NCBI GenBank assembly: GCA_013373595.1
Contig: JABXHO010000044.1
Coordinates: forward strand, 1 to 64,000
DNA length: 64,000 bases
Reading direction: 5' to 3'
From: Flavobacteriales bacterium
Lineage (GTDB): Bacteria; Bacteroidota; Bacteroidia; Flavobacteriales_D; Crocinitomicaceae
Within the stretch, counting starts at the first letter, position 1; every line of letters starts with the position of its first letter. Position numbers and translations under genes: made by a program. Below are positions 26,000 through 33,604 of the stretch, in pieces. The notes beneath the pieces were generated by a model. It searched no databases. It was not told the origin of the DNA and saw only the letters and a program-made list of their open reading frames with translations.

Positions 26000-26869
26000 T
26001 TAGGTATTCATCACACGCTCGAAATCAGGAATCTGCTTTCGCGAAACAGGAACTTTTTCCAAATCATTTCCAAATTTCACCATGTAGCCTTGCGAATTTC
26101 CCTCATAGCTCAATACTTTATTCGTATTGATGATATACCCTCGATGCGTTTTTAATGCGGGGAAGTCATGTTCCATGAAAAGATGATTCACCTTGGCTAA
26201 GGTAATCCGTTGTAAATCTTTGCGAATGCGATCATCATCTTGAGAGTAGAACTCCACATAATTTCCTGCTGATTTTGCAAAAAGAAAATCATTCGAGCTT
26301 AATTCGATGGAGCTTTCCTTTCCTTGGCCGCAAATTACTACAGAATGAGCGGGAGCCAAAGCATCTTCTTCTTTCGCAGTATGTGTAATAGATCGAGATT
26401 CAAGCTGGCGATAGTTGGTGAGCCCAGCAGTAATCAAGAAGAAGATGGAAATCGGAAAAAAACCAACTGCATAGGTCATCCACATACTCTGAAAAAAGGC
26501 TTCCAGTGTTGTGTAGGAATGGTAAACTTCTGGAGATACGATGAACTCCATGATCGTATAGTTGGTAATTCCTATGCAAGTGAGCACTATAAAAGAAGAG
26601 AATAGTTCGTGCCCAATCGTCCAGCGGTTTTCCCAACGTTCGCAAAAGTACTTTGTAGAACCAAAAAGCATGATAGATACGTAAAACAGGGCAACCAGCG
26701 CAAAGCAAAAAGAAGCGAGAATGGGATGCATGCTGGATTTTTCATACAACTCAAAAGGGCGAAAAATAGCGAGGAAAACAAACACAAAGAGTGATATTCC
26801 GATGGAAACAGCCCATCTGGATTTCACTGAATGTTGTATCGGACTCGGACTTTTCAGTATGCTCAACAT
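26000..26869 (-). CDS. Membrane-anchored LytTR-family transcription regulator
   Basis: This 289-residue protein has four hydrophobic segments in the first 150 residues (about 20-37, 50-70, 90-112, 128-150) and a C-terminal LytTR DNA-binding domain (about 190-285). The domain shows the family pattern: FLFAKSAGNYVEFY, RKDLQRITLAKVNHLF, FPALKTHRGYIINTNKVLSYEG and VPVSRKQIPDFERVM. LytTR domains bind direct-repeat DNA sites. There is no receiver or kinase domain, so the signal is probably sensed by the membrane part. The downstream gene is a TonB-dependent receptor on the same strand, a plausible target or operon partner. It is divergent from gpsA across an 80-base gap. Confidence 0.85.
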   Translation of the reverse strand: MLSILKSPSPIQHSVKSRWAVSIGISLFVFVFLAIFRPFELYEKSSMHPILASFCFALVALFYVSIMLFGSTKYFCERWENRWTIGHELFSSFIVLTCIGITNYTIMEFIVSPEVYHSYTTLEAFFQSMWMTYAVGFFPISIFFLITAGLTNYRQLESRSITHTAKEEDALAPAHSVVICGQGKESSIELSSNDFLFAKSAGNYVEFYSQDDDRIRKDLQRITLAKVNHLFMEHDFPALKTHRGYIINTNKVLSYEGNSQGYMVKFGNDLEKVPVSRKQIPDFERVMNT

Positions 26870-26934
26870 GGTATAAAAATGACAATAATTCTAAGAATAG
26901 GCAAACGAAAAGAAGCGTCTAATTGAATAATGGC

Positions 26935-26942
26935 TACATTTG
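26935..26942 (+). promoter_or_regulatory. -7 box immediately before gpsA
   Basis: TACATTTG is a perfect TAnnTTTG box that ends six bases before the gpsA ATG, the same spacing as at feoA. This suggests a very short or absent leader. No TTG is seen at the usual -33 distance. Confidence 0.45.
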
Positions 26943-26948
26943 TAAGAC

Positions 26949-27947
26949 ATGGATACTGAAAATCGAATTGCGGTTATTGGAGGTGGAAGTTGGGCAACAG
27001 CGCTTGTGAAAATTCTTTGCAATAATGTTGACCAAGTGAATTGGTATATGCGAAACGAAGTCGCTGTGGACCACATTAAACGGTACCGCCACAATCCGCA
27101 CTATTTGCAATCGGTTGAGTTCGATTTAAACAAAATCCAAGTAAGCACGGATTTGGTGAAAATGATTGAATCGGCCAAAACAGTGATCATTGCCACGCCA
27201 TCAGCGTTTCTCACGAAGCTATTTGAAGATTTCCCTGAGGGATTGATGGAAAACAAGATCGTCTTTTCTGCGGTGAAGGGAATTGTGCCAGAATACAATG
27301 CGATTCCTGCTCGATTTATCCATAAGACCTTTGGAACACCCTACGACAATATCGGAATCATTTGTGGTCCGTGTCACGCGGAAGAAGTTGCGTTAGAACG
27401 ACTTTCGTACCTCACGGTGGCTTGTCAAGATGAAGATATTTCGGAGGAAATGGCGGATACGCTTGCTTGTCGCTACATCAAAACGACCACATCGGACGAT
27501 TTATTCGGAACGGAATTGTCGGCGGTATTGAAAAACGTGTATGCCATCGCTTCAGGAATATGCGCAGGCTTGGGTTACGGAGATAACTTCCAGGCTGTAT
27601 TGATTTCGAATGCCATTCAGGAAATTGAAAACTTTATCGATGAGGTAAGTCCCATCCACCGTGATGTGAAGTCATCGGCGTACTTGGGCGATTTACTCGT
27701 TACAGCTTATTCCAAGTTCTCCCGAAACAGAACCTTCGGTTACATGATCGGAAAAGGATATTCTGTGAAAACGGCTCAGCTCGAAATGGACATGATCGCG
27801 GAAGGATACTACGCAACGAAAAGTGTTATGGCGATTAAAAAGAAATTCGACGTTGAAATGCCAATCGTGGAAGCGGTGAATAATATCATCTACGAGAAGA
27901 TTTCCCCTGTGATCGAAATGCGCATCTTAACAGATAAGTTAAGTTAA
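26949..27947 (+). CDS. gpsA: Glycerol-3-phosphate dehydrogenase [NAD(P)+]
   Basis: It reduces dihydroxyacetone phosphate to sn-glycerol-3-phosphate in the cytoplasm, supplying the backbone for phospholipids. The 332-residue protein has the family length. The cofactor loop is GGGSWATA (residues 11-18), SAVKGI places the conserved Lys at 110, GPCHAEE (140-146) matches the GPxxAxE motif, and LKNVYAIASGICAGLGYGDN (194-213) carries the catalytic Lys195 and the substrate-contact region. Bacteroidota GpsA proteins usually have this GPCHAEE variant. It is a single gene with its own -7 box and a gap before the next gene. Confidence 0.96.
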   Translation: MDTENRIAVIGGGSWATALVKILCNNVDQVNWYMRNEVAVDHIKRYRHNPHYLQSVEFDLNKIQVSTDLVKMIESAKTVIIATPSAFLTKLFEDFPEGLMENKIVFSAVKGIVPEYNAIPARFIHKTFGTPYDNIGIICGPCHAEEVALERLSYLTVACQDEDISEEMADTLACRYIKTTTSDDLFGTELSAVLKNVYAIASGICAGLGYGDNFQAVLISNAIQEIENFIDEVSPIHRDVKSSAYLGDLLVTAYSKFSRNRTFGYMIGKGYSVKTAQLEMDMIAEGYYATKSVMAIKKKFDVEMPIVEAVNNIIYEKISPVIEMRILTDKLS

Positions 27948-28007
27948 AAGGGATTCAAGGGTTTTTTAATTAGCTACACTGCCTGCGGCGTTGAAAAACG
28001 GAAAGCT

Positions 28008-28451
28008 GTGCTAAATCTTATTGCGGCATCATCAAAGAAAAGCATCCTTGTTACAGCTTTCACTCTCTTGTTATTTTCGTTGGCTCAACCTCAAATTGTG
28101 ATGATTACCAAATTAGGATACTCCGTGAGTTGCGCTGAATGTAGCATTCTTGAACAAACGTTTCTAACAGCCATTTTGTATGTTTTCCTTCCGATGTTAT
28201 TGGTGTTTTTCGTTCTCCAACAACTGAAATGGAATCGATATGTGATCAGTGGAATACTAACGGCGTATTTTACGATAACCTCATTTTTGTTTTTATCGGT
28301 CCCGTTGTTTAGAGATAGATATGCGACGTACAGCACATTCGCGGATGATGAAATCATTGTGTCCGCGGTATTGTCCTCTTTTTCAACACAGCTGATTGTT
28401 TCAGGGGTATTCTTTCTGCTGATCCAAAAAACAGTAGAATTAGAGAAATAG
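28008..28451 (+). CDS. Small four-helix membrane protein, unknown
   Basis: I do not recognise this 147-residue protein. It has four hydrophobic segments (about 13-32, 50-70, 80-100 and 120-140), a CAEC pair between helices 1 and 2 (VSCAECSILEQTF), and a short charged tail (KTVELEK). The frame opens with a GTG at 28008, 60 bases after gpsA. An internal ATG at residue 32 would delete the first helix and is less likely. It converges on dxs with 18 bases between the stops. A CxxC in the loop could be a redox or metal site, which is speculation. Confidence 0.55.
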   Translation: MLNLIAASSKKSILVTAFTLLLFSLAQPQIVMITKLGYSVSCAECSILEQTFLTAILYVFLPMLLVFFVLQQLKWNRYVISGILTAYFTITSFLFLSVPLFRDRYATYSTFADDEIIVSAVLSSFSTQLIVSGVFFLLIQKTVELEK

Positions 28452-28469
28452 AAAACAGATGTTGTATCT

Positions 28470-30425
28470 CTACGAATTCGCGGCCTCGCTTACATCAGAA
28501 GAAGCACTTAAATCCAGCATTTCTTTGATTGTTTTCACGATTCCATTTTTGTCGTAACCGCAATCTGCCCACAACTCTTGTTGCGTTCCGTGGTGAATGT
28601 ACAGGTCTGGAATTCCGAGTCGAACGATTTCTGCGTTGTATTTCTGATCGGCCATGAATTCAACAATGGAAGAGCCAAATCCACCCATCAAACAACCATC
28701 TTCAACGGTAATAATCTTGTCGAATTTGGTAAATACTTCGTGGAGAATTGTTTCATCCAATGGTTTCACAAATCGCATGTCGTAATGAGCAACAGATGCT
28801 CCCGCAGATTTCAACTCATTGATTGCTTCTTGCGCAAAATTTCCAGGATGACCGATGGTCAAAATTGCCAAATCCTTTCCTGAAGTTAACTTGCGACCTG
28901 TTCCCACTTTGATTTTTTGAAGTGGTGTTTTCCATTCGTTCATTACGCCTTTTCCACGCGGATAACGAATCGAGAACGGCCCCATGTTTTCTTGCTGAGC
29001 CGTAAACATCAAGTTACGCAATTCGGCTTCGTTCATTGGAGCACTTACCGTCATGTTTGGAATGCATCGCATGTACGATAAATCGTATGCACCGTGGTGA
29101 GTTGCTCCATCGGCACCAACCAATCCGGCACGGTCCAAACAGAATACAACGTTCAAATTTTGCAGAGCAACGTCGTGCAATACTTGATCATACGCGCGCT
29201 GCATAAACGACGAGTAAATATTACAGAAAGGAACCATTCCTTGCGTTGCCAATCCTGCTGAGAATGTTACAGCGTGCTGCTCGGCAATTCCTACATCGAA
29301 TGTACGATCTGGCATTGCTTCCATCATGATGTTCAACGAACTTCCCGTTGGCATCGCAGGCGTCACACCCATGATTTTATCGTTCTTCTCTGCCAATTCC
29401 ACAATTGTGTGTCCAAATACTTCTTGATACTTTGGAGGTTGAGGAGATTTCGGGATGACCTTCACAATCTCACCTGTATCTTTATTGAACACGCCAGGAG
29501 CATGCCATTTTGTAGGGTTTCCTTCTTCAGAAAACTTATATCCTGCACCTTTTCGCGTGATGCAGTGTAAGATTTTTGGACCTGGAATTTTCTTTAAATC
29601 TTCCATTACCTTGGCCAAACCAATCACATCGTGTCCATCAACAGGACCGAAATAACGGAAGTTCAACGACTCAAACAAGTTACTTTGTTTTAATAAGGAA
29701 CCTTTGAGTGCATGCGAAATCTTCGACGCGATTGTTTGTGCGTCAGGACCAAATTTGGAAATCTTTCCAAGTAACTTCCAAACATCATCTTTCACCTTGT
29801 TGTACGTGTGAGAAGTTGTGATGTCGGTTAAATATTCTTTCAATGCGCCAACATTTGGATCGATTGACATACAGTTATCGTTCAATACAACGAGCAGGTT
29901 TGCATCGTTTTCGTATCCAGCATGATTCAATCCTTCAAACGCGAGTCCAGCTGTCATTGCACCATCACCAATCACGGCAATGTGCTGACGATCTTTTTCG
30001 CCTTTGTAGTTGTTTGCAATGGCCATTCCTAGCGCACCCGAAATGGATGTAGAGGAGTGACCTACGCCAAATGTATCGTATTCACTTTCCGAACGTTTCG
30101 GGAAACCTGAAATTCCGCCTTTGGTGCGGTTCGTTGGAAAGCTGTCTTTTCTTCCAGTAAGAATTTTGTGTCCATACGCTTGGTGACCTACGTCCCAAAC
30201 CAACTGATCGTATGGAGTGTTGAATGCGTAGTGCAAAGCTACAGTCAGTTCAACTACGCCTAGGCTGGCACCAAAGTGACTGTTTCCGATCTGGGAAATC
30301 ACGTCGATAATGTACTGACGTACCTCGTCCGAAACTTGGGGTAAATCCTCCAAATTGAATTTCTCACGTAAATCATCTGGATAATTTATTTGAGAAAGAA
30401 ACGGTCCTGTTTGATATTTTTCCAT
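28470..30425 (-). CDS. dxs: 1-Deoxy-D-xylulose-5-phosphate synthase
   Basis: DXS is the first enzyme of the MEP isoprenoid pathway: it joins pyruvate and glyceraldehyde-3-phosphate using thiamine diphosphate. The 651-residue protein shows NSHFGASLGVVELTVALHY with the conserved His50, VWDVGHQAYGHKILTGR, the ThDP-Mg motif GDGAMTAG (153-160) and the transketolase pyrimidine-domain text CLDRAGLVGADGATHHG. The C-terminal domain ends after VEDGCLMGGFGSSIVEFM. I chose the ATG at 30423-30425 (MEKYQTG) over one six codons upstream because a strong promoter box ends 15 bases before it. It also feeds thiamine and pyridoxal synthesis in many bacteria. Confidence 0.97.
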   Translation of the reverse strand: MEKYQTGPFLSQINYPDDLREKFNLEDLPQVSDEVRQYIIDVISQIGNSHFGASLGVVELTVALHYAFNTPYDQLVWDVGHQAYGHKILTGRKDSFPTNRTKGGISGFPKRSESEYDTFGVGHSSTSISGALGMAIANNYKGEKDRQHIAVIGDGAMTAGLAFEGLNHAGYENDANLLVVLNDNCMSIDPNVGALKEYLTDITTSHTYNKVKDDVWKLLGKISKFGPDAQTIASKISHALKGSLLKQSNLFESLNFRYFGPVDGHDVIGLAKVMEDLKKIPGPKILHCITRKGAGYKFSEEGNPTKWHAPGVFNKDTGEIVKVIPKSPQPPKYQEVFGHTIVELAEKNDKIMGVTPAMPTGSSLNIMMEAMPDRTFDVGIAEQHAVTFSAGLATQGMVPFCNIYSSFMQRAYDQVLHDVALQNLNVVFCLDRAGLVGADGATHHGAYDLSYMRCIPNMTVSAPMNEAELRNLMFTAQQENMGPFSIRYPRGKGVMNEWKTPLQKIKVGTGRKLTSGKDLAILTIGHPGNFAQEAINELKSAGASVAHYDMRFVKPLDETILHEVFTKFDKIITVEDGCLMGGFGSSIVEFMADQKYNAEIVRLGIPDLYIHHGTQQELWADCGYDKNGIVKTIKEMLDLSASSDVSEAANS

Positions 30426-30440
30426 AAACGTTAAACAAAA

Positions 30441-30472
30441 CAAATGTAGTCCATCGCGTTCAGAAGAACAAA
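30441..30472 (-). promoter_or_regulatory. dxs promoter (Bacteroidota consensus)
   Basis: On the minus strand TTTG (30472-30469), a 20-base spacer, then TACATTTG (30448-30441): a perfect match to the TTTG/TAnnTTTG housekeeping promoter. It lies 15 bases before the chosen ATG. Confidence 0.75.
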
Positions 30473-30538
30473 CTTTTCATCTGTATATTGTACAAAAGTA
30501 CGAATTTAACATACGTTAGTAAAAACAATTGGTGCTTC

Positions 30539-31249
30539 TTATTCGTGCCAACTTGAATTGAATTGATGTACCCAGCGCTTTAATTTTGTTTGCTCGGCAT
30601 TCGAAAGAATGGGGTCGGTATTTTCCGTTTTGGTTACATCACGGTTGAATATTCGCTCATAAAACAAACAGGCCGATACGAAAGTGCCTTTTCTGTTGGG
30701 GTGCGCTCCGTCTTCAGCGTACAGGTGTACCTTTTTACGAATCGCCTTCCAAAGCAATCCTGCAGGAACAACTTCAGCATTGATCTCTTTAGCAATTTTT
30801 GAATATTTGTCATACAATCGATCCTCCATGCCCTTCGCACTCTGGTAATTCCACGTCGAAAAAAGGAGAACTTTACCGTTCGTATTCTTTGAGCTTAGTT
30901 GATTCGCCCATTTTTTGACGTACTTCTCAAATTCGGCGTTTTTTTTCAAAGGTCCAGATCCCCATTCTTGTAGAACAATTTTGTCCCATTTTTTAGAGGA
31001 GAAAAGAGCTTGAGTTTCTGGGTCATCCCAGTGATTCATCAGATGATACCTTCCTTCTGCGGCTCTGTCAGCATGGGCTTCTAGATTTTTAGTGCCCTGA
31101 ATAAGATAGTTGAGATGCTGATCGACACCTTCGTTTTGGTACAAATAGCTGTTGCCAATAAACAGAATGTGCTCTATTTCTTTTGGTGTGCTTGGACCAC
31201 TACAACCGTGAAGAACAAATACAGTAAGCAGTAACAGAAAAGCTTTCAT
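30539..31249 (-). CDS. SGNH-hydrolase-like lipoprotein
   Basis: This 236-residue protein has a lipoprotein signal with lipobox VLHGC (Cys16). Block I of the SGNH/GDSL fold appears as HILFIGNSYLY, with the candidate nucleophile Ser34. The C-terminal block V is AEDGAHPNRKG, giving the Asp180-His183 pair of the catalytic triad. A WDKIVLQEWGSGP segment (88-100) could carry the oxyanion Gly/Asn region. SGNH enzymes cleave or form esters, for example on acylated sugars or lipids; the substrate is not predictable. The cell location is likely periplasmic or outer-membrane, lipid-anchored. The gene is divergent from the von Willebrand A gene. Confidence 0.75.
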   Translation of the reverse strand: MKAFLLLLTVFVLHGCSGPSTPKEIEHILFIGNSYLYQNEGVDQHLNYLIQGTKNLEAHADRAAEGRYHLMNHWDDPETQALFSSKKWDKIVLQEWGSGPLKKNAEFEKYVKKWANQLSSKNTNGKVLLFSTWNYQSAKGMEDRLYDKYSKIAKEINAEVVPAGLLWKAIRKKVHLYAEDGAHPNRKGTFVSACLFYERIFNRDVTKTENTDPILSNAEQTKLKRWVHQFNSSWHE

Positions 31250-31345
31250 GTTTCAAATATAAAATGATCGGAATAAATTGAGCTTAAAATTGAACCCTTT
31301 TGTATTTCGCTTGTACGGAAGCGCAGAAACTTAAACACACAGATT

Positions 31346-33274
31346 ATGCGTTTGATTATTACTTTTTGTCTAATTCTTGGTTCTTTTTCGCTCGCTGCCC
31401 AATCCATTAGTGGAAATTTAAACTCGGCAGCAACGGAAGATGTTTTGGGATATGGAAATGTAGACATCTACCAAAATGACAAGCTCGTCGCTTCCGTTCT
31501 AACGGATAAAGCAGGAAATTTTACTGTAGCGCTCGATACGGGAACATATCAATGTGTAATCAACTATGCGGATCATCTTCCCGTCAAAAAAGAAATTCGT
31601 GTTGAATCCGACGAAGTGGCCGATTTCACATTGGAACGCGATCCGTCGGCTCCTGTAGCTCCAAAATGGGAAGAAATCGAGAGCATAGAGATGAACTCGG
31701 TTGCAGTTAGCGATAGGGAGTATTCAACTAGACGTGCTCCGAGATTGCGAGGAAGGACGGAAAAGTCATCAGCATTGGGCTGGCATGGTTATGGAAGTTA
31801 CGCAAGTGAGTCAGACATGGGTAGCGGAAGTGGTTTAGGTGAAGCGATGTCAGGAAGAAGTGGAGCGCTCACCGCAGGAGAAATCAATGATTATTCGAAA
31901 TGGAAAATGTGGCAAGATTTGACCGATTCTGAGTTAAAGTCGCACGCTGATGCATGGAAAATTGCTCCAAAAGGACGCTACACACTTGAGTTGAGAAGTC
32001 AATCTGGGTTACCATTGGCAGACGCATTAGTACGGTTAATGGTGAATCGCTCTAAAGAAGTGTATGCTGCAAGAACGGATAATACGGGTAAAGCAGAATT
32101 GTGGTTGACAACGACTGGAGAAGAAGTCGCGCGAAAAGACGTGTCGATGGAAGTGGAATACCAGGGACAAAAGGAAACCGTGAAAAACATTACGCCATTT
32201 GAAGAAGGTGTCAACCACTTGATGATGCGTGTAGAATGCTCAGAAATGAATAACGTCGATATTGCGTTTGTGGTGGATGCAACGGGTTCGATGGGAGATG
32301 AGTTGAATTACCTCAAGGAAGAAATGAATGACATTATCTTCAAATCAAAGCAGATTAGCTCAACCTTGAACTTCCATTTCGCGAATGTGTTTTACCGTGA
32401 TAAAGGCACTGAGGAGTACCTAACAAGGGAAATGGATTTTAGTCGCGTATTGTCGGAATCGGTGCAGTTCATTAATCAGCAGGGAGCTGGTGGAGGTGGC
32501 GATTACGAAGAAGCGGTTGAGGTAGCTTTGGATAAAGCCATCAACAAGTTGAGTTGGAATGAAGAGGCAAGAGCGCGAATCCTATTTCTGATTTTGGATG
32601 CACCTCCCCACAATACGACGGAAAACCAAACGAAATTGAACAAACTTATCCGCGAAGCAGCGAAAAAAGGAATTCGAATTGTTCCCGTGGGAGCGAGTGG
32701 AATCAACAAATCCACAGAATACTTGATGCGCACCATGGCGATTGCCACGAATGGAACGTACACTTTCTTGACAAATCACAGTGGGATCGGGAATTCGCAC
32801 ATTGAACCAAGTACGGATGAATACGAAGTGGAAACCTTCAATGATATTCTTGTGCGCATCGTGAAAAGCTACACGTACATGCCAGATTGTGAGCAAAACA
32901 TTCCAGATTTGGAACTCGATTATCCCGATTCGCTCGTGAGTTCAATCACACCTGTTGACACTTTGGATACGGATACAACAGCAACAAATCCAAGAGATAC
33001 CATCGATGTGGTGAACAATCCTAATCCTCGTCCTGAAGTGAAGTGGTCGTACTATCCGAATCCAACCAATGGCATCATCAACGTAAAAGCGGATACCGAC
33101 ATCGAAGAGTTGTTCTTGACAGATTTGACGGGCAAATTGCTTCAATCGATCAAAAAGTTAGAGAAAGATCGTGTATATCAGTTTGATCTAAGTCAGTACG
33201 TCACGGGAATTTACTTGATTCGCTATCAGCATGATGATAAATGGATCTCCGGTAAGGTAGTGCTGCAACGATAG
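31346..33274 (+). CDS. von Willebrand A-domain surface protein with T9SS signal
   Basis: This 642-residue protein has a signal peptide (MRLIITFCLILGSFSLAAQ). An N-terminal CarboxypepD_reg-like sandwich (about 20-100) is followed by a Gly/Ser-rich linker with a SDMGSGSGLGEAMSG stretch, a second beta-sandwich (about 205-300), a VWA domain (about 303-480) and a sorting domain (SYYPNPTNGIINV, about 570 on). The metal-ion (MIDAS) motif DATGSMGD starts at Asp311, with a GGGGDYEEA loop and LILDAPPH acting as the later metal ligands. VWA domains bind proteins through a divalent metal. This one is probably an exported adhesion or binding protein. It is a single gene. Confidence 0.85.
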   Translation: MRLIITFCLILGSFSLAAQSISGNLNSAATEDVLGYGNVDIYQNDKLVASVLTDKAGNFTVALDTGTYQCVINYADHLPVKKEIRVESDEVADFTLERDPSAPVAPKWEEIESIEMNSVAVSDREYSTRRAPRLRGRTEKSSALGWHGYGSYASESDMGSGSGLGEAMSGRSGALTAGEINDYSKWKMWQDLTDSELKSHADAWKIAPKGRYTLELRSQSGLPLADALVRLMVNRSKEVYAARTDNTGKAELWLTTTGEEVARKDVSMEVEYQGQKETVKNITPFEEGVNHLMMRVECSEMNNVDIAFVVDATGSMGDELNYLKEEMNDIIFKSKQISSTLNFHFANVFYRDKGTEEYLTREMDFSRVLSESVQFINQQGAGGGGDYEEAVEVALDKAINKLSWNEEARARILFLILDAPPHNTTENQTKLNKLIREAAKKGIRIVPVGASGINKSTEYLMRTMAIATNGTYTFLTNHSGIGNSHIEPSTDEYEVETFNDILVRIVKSYTYMPDCEQNIPDLELDYPDSLVSSITPVDTLDTDTTATNPRDTIDVVNNPNPRPEVKWSYYPNPTNGIINVKADTDIEELFLTDLTGKLLQSIKKLEKDRVYQFDLSQYVTGIYLIRYQHDDKWISGKVVLQR

Positions 33275-33357
33275 CGATGTGGAAGTTTCTCCTGCTTATT
33301 TCATTGGGTGAGAATAATTCGCTTATGACGAATTGATCTCTAGTTGAAAATAGATTT

Positions 33358-33404
33358 GCTGCGCAGGATTTGCAAGCTACGCAGGATTTGCAATCCTGTG
33401 TAAC
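33358..33404. repeat. Tandem 18-base repeat with palindrome
   Basis: GCTGCGCAGGATTTGCAA (33358-33375) is followed at once by a copy with one change (33376-33393). The second copy then forms an inverted repeat: GCTACGCAGGATT, TGC, AATCCTGTGTAAC. The 13-bp arms close with two G-U pairs. It looks like a REP-type intergenic element. The rest of the 330-base gap holds a terminator downstream and no gene. Confidence 0.7.
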
Positions 33405-33434
33405 GTAGTAATTGTACAGATAAAATGAAAATAT

Positions 33435-33469
33435 AGGTCGCTTGAATTCTTTTCAAGTGGCCTTTTTTT
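33435..33469 (+). terminator. Rho-independent terminator downstream of the VWA gene
   Basis: The stem is AGGTCGCTTGA with TCAAGTGGCCT (33435-33445 and 33453-33463, 11 bp including two G-U pairs), with a 7-base loop and then a T-run. It lies 160 bases after the gene stop, beyond the palindromic repeat. Confidence 0.75.
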
Positions 33470-33604
33470 AAGTTTGCCTTTGAAAACCGATTCAAACAGA
33501 ACATCATTCGATTATAACATTTTACTCAATGATTCATATGGCTCACACTAATTAGCATTGTGCGACAGTTATTTTCGCTGTATGAATGTACTTTTAGACT
33601 TCAA

